A stretch of DNA of 64,000 nucleotides from Nymphaea colorata (taxonomy: Eukaryota > Streptophyta > Magnoliopsida > Nymphaeales > Nymphaeaceae): contig NC_045140.1 in NCBI RefSeq assembly GCF_008831285.2, positions 24,384,131-24,448,130 on the forward strand. Reading direction: 5' to 3'. Made by a program: the position numbers and the translations under genes. A model generated the notes under the pieces. The model was given only the letters and a program-made list of their open reading frames with translations, made no database searches and was not told where the DNA came from. This document shows, piece by piece, positions 35,829 through 49,012 of this stretch. The number at the start of each line of letters is the position of its first letter. Positions within the stretch are counted from its first letter, which is position 1.

Positions 35829-35872
35829 CCTCTCTCTCTCTCTCTCTGAGTCTCTCTCTCTCTCTCTCTCTG
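35829..35872. repeat. CT-rich repeat (pyrimidine patch) in the FIP1 leader
   Basis: Two runs of CT dinucleotides interrupted by TGAGT lie 100-140 bases upstream of the FIP1 ATG. Pyrimidine patches of this sort are common near plant transcription starts. A GA run on the same strand lies at 35722-35740, so the two could pair as a hairpin. Confidence 0.7.
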
Positions 35873-35902
35873 AGCACTTCTTTAAAGAGAAGTGGTAGAG
35901 GG

Positions 35903-35926
35903 ATGCTTTTGTGTTCCGCTGTCTGA
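35903..35926 (+). promoter_or_regulatory. Short upstream open reading frame in the FIP1 leader
   Basis: An ATG followed by six codons and TGA (MLLCSAV) lies 44 bases before the FIP1 start codon and ends upstream of it. If the leader is as expected, ribosomes must reinitiate or scan past it. The peptide itself is not recognised. Confidence 0.5.
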
Positions 35927-35970
35927 AGAACCACCTCGGCGTCGTTTCGTGTTGCCGTCGTCTGAATCGG

Positions 35971-38900
35971 ATGGATGTTGATGACGAGTTCGGGGATCTC
36001 TACTCCGATGTCCTCGTCTCGTCTACTGCTCCCGTCGCCCCAGCGGTGAGCCCTAACCTTAATTCTTCCGTTGGCTCCATTCAGGATGACGACGATGACG
36101 TCCTCTATGGACTTACTAACCCTAAAACAGCGCCGCCCGTGCCGCAACGTGCCGCTTCCCAAGGGGTTCCATCGCCGGAGCAAGCTGCTCCCGAGTCAGT
36201 CGAGAATCTTGGGTCGGGGAGTTTTAGGGTTTCGGCCGTGGGCGAAATCGGGTTGGTCAAGGCGCCGGTGGACGGTGGAGTCAGCAAGATTGAGGATGCA
36301 GATGCGGGAATTGAGCAAGGGATTGCGAAAATCGAGGAAATTGGCGTTGATGACGTCGACGCTCTGAACTCTGAAAAGGTTCCCGGGTTGGCAAGTCGCG
36401 AGCCACCGACCAAGGGTTTTCCTAGTGCGGCTGGTGGAGACTGGGTTGGCGCTGCTACCACCGGAAGTGGGGTTCCGGCGAAGGAGGATGCGTGCAGCGA
36501 AGAGTGGGACAGCGATAGCGAAGACGATTTACAGATTGTTCTTAACGACCAGAGTGATCCGGTTGGTGCCAATTTCGAGAAGCATCAAGAGATTGGGAGC
36601 GAAGATGAAGACGAGGACGGGGACGATTTGGTTATTGTTGCTGGAGACGACGAGCAGGTTCCCCATCAAGCCATGGAGGAGCAGGAAGATGGGGATGAGA
36701 CGGCCCAACTTCCGCAGGAAGGTGATAAAAAAGAGGCAGGGGACGCGGCAAGGGTGAATGCAGCCGTACCGGGCTCTATTGGGGGAAGAATGGGTTATAG
36801 CAATCATGGTTATTATCCACACCATTCGCAATTTAAGGTCTGTTTGTGTTTGTACCATTTTCAACTTTTTGGTTTTGTGATTCATTGTAATGGGAAGATT
36901 TTGGGTATACGTGGGTGTTCCTGGTCTTGTAGGTGTTATGTTTTCTGTAGCTTAATTAGTATCATTCTTTAATTTATTGAGCTGCAAATGTCGATCTCTC
37001 TGTTGATTTGGTTACACAATAGACGTACTTTGGCCATAATCGATGAGTTATTTGTGGGCAAGGCGATCGTTTATGAGCTATAGTTCTGAATCTGGAGGTT
37101 GGTCACTGGGGAACTAATAACCTAAGTGGCTGTAATAATGGTTTTGTAGTGCATCAATGGGAAGTGGGAAGATCCTTGTTACAGAAAGTAGTCTGGCTCA
37201 GATTTAATCAACAAGGGGAAAAATTTTCAGCCTACAACTATTAAGGCTCAGTAACACTTCTGGATGTAAGAGCTTGATACTCATGAGGGGAACATATGCA
37301 ATTAAGGGTGAAACTGGTTTTTTCAAGGTTACTCCCATATCGAGGCCTACTTTCTAGATCTAAACTCAAGATTAGGTGATTCACAGCCGCTCTAGCAATC
37401 ATCAAGAGGGTGTACAGTGGAAAGTCTATGTACCTCTGTTTATTTTTGGAAGATCTTTGGGAATGGTTGTTGAACAAGCAAGCTTCAGATGTATGCACTG
37501 GATGTAGATTTATTTATTGGCAAACTCTTTTGTCCATTCCGGAGTAATTGTGTTTGGCACAGGGGTCTTGCATTAACCAAATGTTTAGGTTTGAATTGAA
37601 AATACACCTCTGATTTGCCTAAGATCTAAATTTTTAGCATTAAGTGCTGGGAATTCAGGAACCTTTTTTGCTTTTGGAAAACCTTTAAGTAAGACTGCTT
37701 TTAACTTTTCCCCTTTTTTCTTTCGGGGTTGGTGTGGTGGTGGTGGGGGGGGGGGGGGTAGAGGGGTGGGGTTGGAGGGAAGGGTGGAATGAGGTGGGGA
37801 ACGGTGTGTGGTGTGGTTTGTGAAACCTTTACCTGAACTACTTTAACGTGACAAGGATTTTTGCTTTATACAAGCATAGATGGAACATACTGTAGAAGCA
37901 GGAAAACTACACACTTCTTGAGGTTTCTCCAAAGAGTTAGAAGCTGTGAGTAGGCTCGAATTTCATTAGTAGGATGCTTGTTTTCTATGTCACAAGATGT
38001 TGAATAATTGAATTCACTCTCACTTCTGCGTCCATTTTTGAATTTATTTCTTATTTTTTGTCCATCTGTTGCTCCACAATACATCTAACACATAATTTCT
38101 TTTATATATATGCTCTTTCTCTATGACTATCACTTACATAAGTAAATTATGTTTTACCATAACCAGTATGACACTCATTTGTTGATTCGACATCACTTCA
38201 TACTCATTTTCATTGTTTCTGCTTTTGCCTTGTACTGATTTTATATTTCCTCTTTTACTTATGGAATCACTTAAAAAGCATACCATGCTTCCCAATTTGT
38301 AATGCTTTAAACTTTTATTTCCGTCCATCTGCTTCTTTTAGGAGTTCATCCAGAAAATTTAACCTTTTTCCTCATATGCTTAACAAAAAAGAAAAAGCCA
38401 TCGGCTAGAGTTCATTGTATCATCATTTTCAAGCTGTTTCCTACTATTTTTGACATGGTGTTGATTTTATGTTTCCTATTCTGATATTACATGTTTGAGA
38501 TATTTTATCCAAGAAAATTAAGTTGGATCAAGTGTTGAACCTTCGCGAGATACAATTTGTTTGTTACAAAAAGGTCATTCACCTAACTTGCAGACCTTCA
38601 TCAGGGATAGAATGATAGATGCTTATTCTATCTTTTTTTGCCAAGGGAGTCAAAATGAGTAAAACTGCATTCAATGGTAACTGCTCCATGATATTGACAA
38701 AGCTTATGGCATTGTAAATATATTTGGTGGATAGGAGAATAAAAATACAAAGGTTATTAAACAGAAATGGAAACGAATTGCAAAAGCAGTAGGAATATCA
38801 AGGATGAAGAAATAAGTGTTACAAATTCCTTGCACTCCATGTAAACGTTGGACAGTTCTTTTGCTTAACCCTGGTTGGAGTGAGTAGCTTCATTTGGTGG

Positions 38901-41900
38901 ACGGTGAACAATTTATAGTAGTACTTGTAGAATTCCAAATTAACATATTGATGGGGCAATTTTTCATATCAGCAATCCTGCTTTGTCTTGTTTTTGTTGC
39001 CTTCATTGCAAGCCACAATCTTTGTGGATAGTATGATACACGTTGCATATAGGAGAGATGAAATAATGGTAATACAACGAGATGTATAGCCTATGAACTT
39101 CATCCTGGCTTCAATTTTAGATGGTTTGTGCTGATTCTTGATTGGATTGCAACTTGCTAAGATTTTAGTACCCATCATTTTTATATGATGGATTTGGAAG
39201 AAATCCTGCACAAGTTTGTGGTTTTTTCAAGATTGTTGCGGCTACTATTGAGAGTAAAAATTTGGAGTTATTTGATTTACAACGTGTTGATTACTTGGAC
39301 TATAAATAGCTTGGTGAGAACAGTAGTTTTAGTATTTTTGGGGATAAAGTTTGTTTCTATTGCAAAGGCAAACAATCATCTATCAACTATGTGTTACCTA
39401 CATTGAAGTATCTCTTCTGATCGCCTTGAATGCAACTTTGAGCTTTACTTTGTTAGTTTAATCATTAGTTTTACCTTTTGGTGTTTATACTTACCAAAAA
39501 GTCCTATTGGGCATTTATATTTCGCAAGTTGAAGTAAAAAAATTGAAACCATGTAAACCTAATTTGCACCTTAGGCCTGGCCGATCCAAGTTGTGTGGTT
39601 GGTGAATATTTGGATCTTCTTTCATATCTTCGGAATGGATCTAAGTATTTATGATTATAAGAAATTCTGACACTGAAAAAGTTCTCTAACGTTCTTCTGT
39701 TATGCATGTGCTGGGAACATGATCCCGTGGCTGTTGTTCAACCGACAGCCATCCCTTCTACCTTATTGAGTCATTACATGATAAAGCCCATATACCCTAT
39801 TCAGCAATTCACCACTTCATGGTCTATTTCTATTTGAAGGAAGGAAAATAGATACTGTTACTACATGATAGTTATCAGACCAATTAGAGTAGGAAGGGAT
39901 CCCAATCCTAGGAAATCAGAAAATGAATCCATTAGGAATCTTTGTTCCCAAATATTGATTCCCTTATGGAAATCTTGAAGCCCCATTATTTTACTTTAAA
40001 CTGGCTTTGGATATCATTTCTTACTTGTAATTTTTTTTTTAAAATTTTATTTATTTATATCACTTCATTGGTGTAACATACATATGATTTCCTAAAGAGT
40101 TCTCGGTGTCATTTCCTATTCAATTTCTGCTTTTCCTTTCACTGAAAATTTGAAATGTCTGCTCAACATATGGGTGTGTGTGCATTCGTATTTCTCTCTC
40201 TCTTTTTCTCTTATGCTTCCGTGTGTCGGCATACGTTGTCAGATGGCTAAAATTTAAAAATTTGTCATTAAAAACAGTTACTAAATTAGCATTAGACATG
40301 GTTTATGGTGTAGCAATGGTTTGTAGTGGCCTTAGCAACAATTTGTAGTTCTTTTAGTGACAATTTTTTAAATTTTAACCATCAGGAACACATGCATTGA
40401 TTTTCCATATATATATATGTTTATTTAGGGAGCTGTGTTGCTCTGCTTTATTATTATTAAAATTTTCAATAAAGTCTTGGAGAGTCACCAGCACAGTTGT
40501 GAAACCAAAATTTTCTTCTGGCCAAAAAAGTTGTGCCAAGTGTAAGCTTGAGAGAGGATAAAAAGTGATTATTTGTGACAGGCTTGTAATAATGACTTCC
40601 ATTCAGCAACCAAAAGATGAAGACACTCATGACTGCTGAAATCTAGAAGCATGTGCTGAAATGATCAATCGGTGAATGAGCTAGAATAATGAACAGGGAA
40701 CAATGTCAAGGGTGTAATGTAGAAATGTTTCAGTTAATGAAGGAACACAGTTGTACATTTTTTGGGGTTTACGGCTGGAGTAATATGTAGACCGCCCTGT
40801 CGGAAATGCATTCCAGATGTCCATGCCAAAGAATAAATTTTGGAGAGATATACAAGGGGCATAGGATGTCTAAGGCTCATGCAGTAAGACATTTCAAATG
40901 CATGTGTATCATGCTGAACATTTCTGAATCTCTTGAGGGTGCTATTTAGTTCTTAGGTTGGGTGTACTTAAAGTATGGTTTGGGTTAGAGTGCAATAAAG
41001 AGAATCTTATTATTTTAACACATTCACTAGGTGGACTGACCTTTTATGAAGACAATAAGAGCAAATTGTCAAGGCATAGTGGTCATATGAGGGACTATTT
41101 TTTGTTGCTTTTACGGTAAAGCTATGATAGAAGCATGAGTTCAGGTTAGTATGAGTTTTTGCAGGTTTATGGACATAGGCTCATCTTGTGATAGCTTCTT
41201 TTATGCTTTTGGTTGGAATCAGACAATGAATTTTCTTACATTGTGACTATCTTTGCATGTACATTTTCCTTTCTTGTTGTTCTGTATTGTTTTAATCTTT
41301 GTGATGGTGAAGAAGCCAAACCGGTTAGAATAAATAGTTTGCCCATATGCTTGGCTTGGAGAATGCACAACTAGTTTGCCATCCAATGATGCTATTTTGA
41401 CACCCTTCCAGGACACTTATTTTTTTATTATGTTATTCAGTGCAGAACTACACAGTTTTTTGGCCCAGAATTTGCAATAAATGCATGAATACTGGAACTC
41501 ATTGGCTTTTTACGTTGTTAAAATGTGGCCAGCTCATAGCACATAAGATTCATGTTAAACGTCCGTGCACTAATGGAGGTTAATATGCTTAAGGGCACTG
41601 TTCTTTGAGCGGTTGGTTTGAAAGAGAAACAAATAAGCATGTATTTAATCCAGGATTTATTGGCAGCATAGGTAGTGAAGCCTGAAAATGGTTTGATGCA
41701 TAATGATATGTATGGTGTCTGGACTTCTTTGCAGGATGAACAATAGATAGTCCAGCTGCCATTGCCCCTCTGCTATAGTCCAGGAGGAGAGATATGCATC
41801 TTAGATCTATGTTATTTGAATTGGAAACTTGTACATTACACTTCGAATGAATGCAATTTTTTGTTACTTTTCATTTTCAAAGAGGAGTATATTAAGGCAG

Positions 41901-44900
41901 CTGGAGCCTTTTTGAAGCCAGAGGGAGACCAAAAGTTTCATGTACTTTTGTAATCCTTTACTATTAGTTTGAGTGATAAGTATGTGATTGCTTTTGAGTA
42001 TTGTTACTATCATTCATATTCAAATAATTGAACTCCTTAAGCTATTTTATTTTTTAAGTCCTGACCTGAATTTTATTTATTTGATTGTATTAAAAAAATG
42101 TGTTTGCTAAGCACTTTTAGTGGATGAGCATCAGGTGCAAGATTTTCTTGTCTTGATGCAGGAACATGTTTTTCTTTGTGTGCCTGTAATCTTTTTAGGG
42201 CTGTACCTTATCATATTGTTTTCTTTTTTCTTCCAAGGATTGGTTTCCGCTTGGAAAAATGCCGGAAACCAAATTCTCTTACATTTTATTGCAATATTTT
42301 TCTACATTGACTACATGCATACTTATTTTGACATCATTACTTGCTAGAAATAAAGTTGTCTGCTGTACATATTGAAAATTTGGATACCATGTTTTCTTCA
42401 CACGCTAAGGCATTTATACTTTGAACTTATGATCTTTGATCTACTATCACCTTTGGAAGCTGGTGCAAAGGGACTTTTCTTTTTCTTCTTTTAAACAATG
42501 TCAAATATGAACAAGACTGCAAGATGGTTTGTCAAATACCATTGCTGGTGAATTTAAGAAATCAGTACTGTTAACACCATAAAGTTTCTCAAACAACTGT
42601 CTGTTGCATGTTTTATTCATACATGTTTGTGAAATTGGGCATATGTGTTATATCTGTATCTATATATCTGTTGGTTATCTAACATGTGGATGTTGCTTGC
42701 TTATCACACCTTTTTATGTGCAGTATGTGAGACCTGGTGTTACACCCAATAATACTGCTGGTGCCCCAGGTCAAGTGCGGCCTGCTGCTACACTGGCCAT
42801 GGCTCCAGGCCGTGGAAGAGGTGATTGGAGACCTACAGTGGGGAAAGCTCCCACAATAGGGCAAAAAGGTTTCCATTCTGGATTCGGAGTGCAAGCATGG
42901 GCTAACCATTCTGCTGGTCGCGGTTTTGGCAGTGGATCAGAGTTTACGCTTCCATCTCACAAGTGAGTTTCTGTTAATTATTGTCCAGTTAGTTAAAACC
43001 CTTTAGTCAAAACCATTTTTTCCCTGCTTGGGGAGAAACCTGTCCTTTTCCCATACAAGTTGACCTCATGGTGAAGCTTTTGTTGACTGAGTTTGGAAAT
43101 CACCAAAATCAGTCACGAGACTCATGATTAGACGAGGCCTGAAGAGACATGATTCCAATTGTCAGATGTTGGTGCTGTTCTTTCTTTTCACAACACCAAA
43201 CTGAAGCAAACTGCATGGAGAAAAGAAACCCATAATGATGCAATATGGTCAGCAATGCATAGTTTGCTCATAAAGGCAATCTGGTTGTAGGTTATAATGT
43301 TAATGTCAATTTCAGTGTTGTGAAGTTCAGTTCTTTTACTCCGATTCTGTAACTTCAAGCCGTTGGATCTAGATTGCAAATGACTTATGTCAATCCTTTC
43401 TTCTCCCCTCCCGGCTCCTGGCTTTTACAAAATCTGCCTGCTCCCTGTTATGTAATTTTCTGGTTTATTTTGTAGTTGTTGTACATTTTTGGTTGACCAA
43501 GTCATAGCATTCTTTGTGTTTTCTGATTCTTTATGCACCCTACTTTTCATTATATGGTTAATATGTCGAAGTTATCAAACAAGCTGTGGGGATTCAAGAT
43601 AGAAGAATGGGAAGAAGAAGTGTGTTCATAAATATTAAGGGGATTCAGAATAGATTTGGCAAGTAACTTTTTTTCTGGTTTATATACACCTGGAATACCT
43701 AGGAAAAAAAGGTGAACAATGGAATGAAGACTGTGCTTTTCAACAAAGAAACATAGGGAGGAAGCCTGTGAAACATGTTAATAGTTGGGTGCCTTTGAGT
43801 TCATACTGTTAGAGATGTGCCAGAATCCACAGAATGGCATCTGTGACATTGTTAACTTGCCTTTTTTTTTTTATATTTGTTGTACATACCGTTATGATTG
43901 TTTAATGGTACATTAGTGATGGATGTACACGGACATGTATATATGTGTGCATGCATGCATGTGTGTGTGTATGTGAGCATGTATATGCATGTATGTTATA
44001 TCTATGCTTGAAATGATGTTGTGGAACTGTATGAAATAATTCTGTGGTGCGGGACCGACGTACCTTTTTATTTATGTTCAACTAGGACATCAAATGCTTG
44101 ATCCAATCTTGCAGATGTCTTCAGTATGATTCTTTTACACATGTCAACGGGTCTGGTCACCTTAAAAATGAAGCTTATGATGATTGAAAAAGGAGTTTTT
44201 CTAAATAATAAAAAAAACTTATGTCAGTTGATCTTAATACATGAAAAATAGTAAAAAATTATACAAACAAGATCCCACAGTTAGTATGCCTTATTGATGG
44301 TTAAATTTGTGAAAATCAAGAAATAGATAAGTCAGGTTTTCGTGTTTGATCATAATTAAGAATATATGCCCAACAGTGAGGATGAACAATTTACTTTAAT
44401 TCATACATGTTGCTAGTTCAAAGCTGGATTGTTTAACCTTCTTTTGCACAAGCGGAATAGATTGCTTACCAATCAGCAGTTTCTGAGAAGCACTACAAGT
44501 CTACAGCTTATGTAAGAAAGATACCTTTTGTGAAGGAGAAAAGAATTGTTAGGAAAATAGTAGGAAGAGGACTGTGACTCCACTCCATTGGCCAACAGAA
44601 TGAAAAGGGCTGTTCACCGCTTGCTTTTTGCATGGTGATAATTCATAACAGTTCCTGATTATAACTTGACACTAAGAGTATGCTACATTGTGAGGCCATA
44701 GATCATTATATGAATAGTTTGTTATTTTCTTCATGGACTTAACCCTTTATGGATGTCATTGAATTACTGGCTTACTGATATGAACTTACCCATGTATTTG
44801 TTGGCTAGGAATGTTGCTTCTTAAATATGTACTCTCATTGGATGAGAAAGGAGAGCGAGCATAGCATATGTTTACTGTGTCTTTGCCAGTTTTCCTCCAT

Positions 44901-47900
44901 GTTCTGTGCGGGATTCATCTGTTTTTGTCTCTCATATGATTGCCCTAATTAATCTGTTAGAGGTGATTCCTCGTAAGGTGCACTTTTTAACATCTCATGT
45001 GTGAGGACTTAAGAATAGTCTTATACTGATGAGATTGAGAATCTTCGAGGGCTTTATAAACCTTGGTGCAGTATTACTAGTTGTCCTGGTTTCTAGCTGC
45101 AAACTAATTCCAACTAAGAGGTGGATTTGGCTCTGCCATATCAAATACTAGGGTCAGTTTTGTGCTAAGCTGTTGCAGTTGGTATTAGAACCAAGTTCAA
45201 TGCTTGGGACTGAGGTCCAACACCAAGGATGCATGTTCTTTAAAGGGAGTGGATTGTAACACTTCTATGTAAGATGATTTAAGAAGAATTCTATCTTTGT
45301 AGATGGAGACTTTGTGAAGGGTTTATAAACCTTGGTTCACTATTAACATTGGTGTAATCTTTTTAATAGCAAACCACCCACGGGACAGGTTGAGGTCTAT
45401 CACATATCCGATAGGCAGCCACTATGGTCAATGTTGGGATAGGTTGTCATGTTGATACCTAAATTCCTTTTTTCACCATATTTTGTTCTATACTTCTATT
45501 GTAGAGAAAAAACACATTAGACTTCATATTGTTGTTCCATTGAGCAAAGATAGTCTATCTATAGGTGTAACAATCATTCTCACTCCCACAATGGGGTCAA
45601 ACTCTTGCTCTGGTGGATCTCAACCTGCCTCTTAGCAGTAAGCCTGGGCATCGGGCCGGCCCGATCAGACCCGGGTCCGGGCCGGGAAAAACTTGGCTCG
45701 GGCCGGCGGTGGCCCGGCCCGGCCCGACTCCCGCTCTCCCTCTCCCTTCCCGTCTCCCTCTCCCTCTCCCCCTCTCCCTCTCCCTCTCCGCTTCCCCTCT
45801 CCCTCTCCCTCTCTGCTCCCTCTCCCTCTCCCTCTCTGCTCCCGCTCCCCCACTCCCTCTCCCCCTCTCCCTCTTCTTCCTCCTCCGTCTCCCTCGCCTC
45901 TCCCCCTCCTCCTCCGTCTCCCTCTCCCTCCTCCTTTGTCTCCGTCTCCCTCCCCCTCCCCCTCCTCCTCCATCGGACGGCGACGGGAGGGCAGGGGGAA
46001 AGGGGGTCGGGAGGGGGAAAGGGGGTCAGGAGGGTGGGCCGGGCCGGGTCTCGGGTTATCGGGCCGGCCTGGCCCGATGCCCAGGCCTACTTAGCAGCTT
46101 TGGTTCTAGTCCCCAAAAGGCTAGGAACGAGGGCAATGTATCACTTAACCGGCCGCTTATATGTCCCTGAAGATTCTTACAATTTTTGTTACAAGACTAA
46201 ACTCTCACATCCTCCCCCCGCCCCCGGTGTGTGTGGGACTCCAGGTCAGAATATTGAACTAGCTTTGGCATCAACTATAATGACCTAACCCACTCATATA
46301 CAGGACTCGGGCTCCTAGTCCGGTGGATACCAACCTGCTCCCTAGCAGCTTTTGTTTTAACTCCAAAAGGGTTAGGAACCAGGACAATCTACCACTTAGC
46401 CGGTCCCCTTATATATCTTGAAGATTACTCAGTCTTTGGTAGATGACTAAACTCTCATAATAAATCTGTTTTTTTGACAAGGAGAAGAATTTGTTGGATG
46501 CATATTCTGAAATTTAACATTGTTTAACACACTTTGGCTGTTTGAGAGTTTCAGTTATTTACCATTGAGACATAATCTGTCCTTTTCAATCTCGGTACTT
46601 CTGTAGATTTTCTATTGATAGTGCCCTTCATATTCTTGAGAAAGAAATTGAGGGTGCTGAGCTGTTCGTACTTCTGTATCAGCTCTCCTTGGGCATCACT
46701 GTGCTTATGACACTCACTCATTGGAAATTTCTTCCAGGACAGTGTTTGATATTGATATCGATGCTTTTGAAGATAAACCATGGAGACATCCCGGTGTTGA
46801 TGTAACCGACTATTTTAATTTTGGACTTGACGAGAACAACTGGAAGAACTACTGCAAACAGTTGGTATATCCATTAGTGAATAATTGACAAAACAAAAAG
46901 CAGTTTTGTGGAAATTAACAGCTTATCTCGGTTTCTCTATGCACAGGAACAGCTCCGTCTGGAAGCAACTATGCAAAGCAAGATCCGTGTCTATGAGAGT
47001 GGGAGGTCTGACCAGGTGAAGATACTTGCTTGTGCCAACTCTTGATCCATGTTGTATTTCACTCATATCCAAAATTTTTGTTTTTCTTTAAGGATTATGA
47101 TCCAGATCTACCTCCAGAACTTGCGGCTGCTGCTGGTCTTCATGATGTGTCAACTGATATTCAACTTACTGGGAAGGTGGATGGTGGGCAATCGGATATA
47201 ATGGGTCATGGTAGAGGTTCAACACGCATTCGGCCTCCAATAGTATGTTTTTTGTGGATCACTTATCCTCTTGGACTTCTCTCCTTTTCTTAAGCTAGTC
47301 GTTGTTGTTCATATTACATTCTCATGTAATTTTTCTTTTTATTGACAAAGTTGGTCTTATTTGATTTGCCTTTGTAAACCTTCTTGCTTGTGAAACCAGC
47401 CAACGGGGAAGGCAATACAGGTTGAGGGTGGTTATGGAGAGCGTCTGCCTTCCATTGATACTAGGCCACCACGTCATCGTGATTCTGATGCGATTATAGA
47501 GGTGAAATTCCCTCATAATGTTAATGATTGACTTATACAATGTAGTATCTTTGGATGCATGCTGACTGGTTGTTCTGTTGAAGCAGATTGTCTTGCAGGG
47601 TTCCGTTGATGATGACTCTGTCAGTGATACCCAGGGAAAGCTAGAGAATGAGCTGCGAGAAACAGATTACAAAGAGGAACGCCATGAAGTAAAAGGAGTT
47701 GATAAACAGTCTGATATTGAACCTTTTGGGAACTTTTCTCAACCTTACAGTGGTAGGAGAAGAGAGTTGTTTATGCAAGGCAACTTTCTGGGTCCACTCC
47801 ATGGTAATATGCATGGTGAACCTTTTCCTTCTGAAGCTAATCTACAAAATGATTCTATTGACAAAGGCCAGACCACCATAAGCCCTGTTGGAGCACCCTC

Positions 47901-48964
47901 GTCTAATCAAGAAAGGTATAATCGCAATATATCATCATATCTTGCGTTCTTAACCTTATTGGAGTTATGGTTTACAATCTAGTTTCTTAGTTATTAGTGG
48001 TATTGGATCCTCTGTCTTCACCATGTCCTATCATGGACTTTCACTGAAGCATGTGCCTTTTTGGTGGGCATGTTTGTGTGAGAAAGGGTAAATTTCATCC
48101 TATCATGGATTTTCACTGAAGCATGTCCCTTTTTGTTGAACGTATTTGTGTGAGTGGAAGAGTAAATGTCATTTTAGAAAGCATAGGTACATGGATGATA
48201 TACGGAATATTTCACAATTTCGATGTCAGGTATAACTATGTACAACACAGTTGTGACCACTTATATATGATAGCTGATGTTTACGGCATTTTTGCATCTT
48301 TCATTTGCAAAAGTGACCATGTGGAAGTAACCTACATGATCGATTTTGTGCAGGATCAGTGACCCAAAACTACACAAATATTTTAGTCTGAGAAAATCAT
48401 TGTTCAAGTAAAAGACGTGACTAACATGCACGCACACACCACAGAACCATTAATGAGTTTTCTGTTTCAGTTTTTAAATATTTCTCCAAGTGACCTCTAG
48501 AATATGCAAGTGCACAAATTCTCACCCAGCTGCTAAGCACTCTGTTGATGAACCAATAGATTCTAATGTGTGTCTTAAGGATCCTAAGATGGAGCCATAG
48601 CAAGGGCATGTGCTAACATCACCTAGGATATCATAAAATAAGTCGCCAACTTCAACAGGGCAGGATGAGGAGATTCATTAATTTTATCCTCTTGCGTCGT
48701 TTAATAGGAGTGTGGTAACTACTGCATCATGCTTTCCACTAGGAAGGTTTTGGTGCACAGTGAGAAAACTCATTAATTTTATTCTTGCTTCGTTTGGTAG
48801 GAGCATGGGAACCTAAGTGACACAGACATGGCTGGAAGTTTGCTGTACCCATGTCGATGCACTTGGACCAACAGTTTCGAGTTTTGCATATTTCCTGTGA
48901 AATTTTGCAGGTTCTTTGTGGAATTTTGCATATTTTTTGTGCCATTTTGCACAGACACACATGC

Positions 48965-49012
<48 letters not shown>

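Noticed and set aside
45605-46288. Long overlapping open frames rich in PSPSLPLP-type repeats on both strands
   Set aside because: They come from the polypyrimidine core of the MITE at 45639-46089; low-complexity CT repeats are open in many frames.
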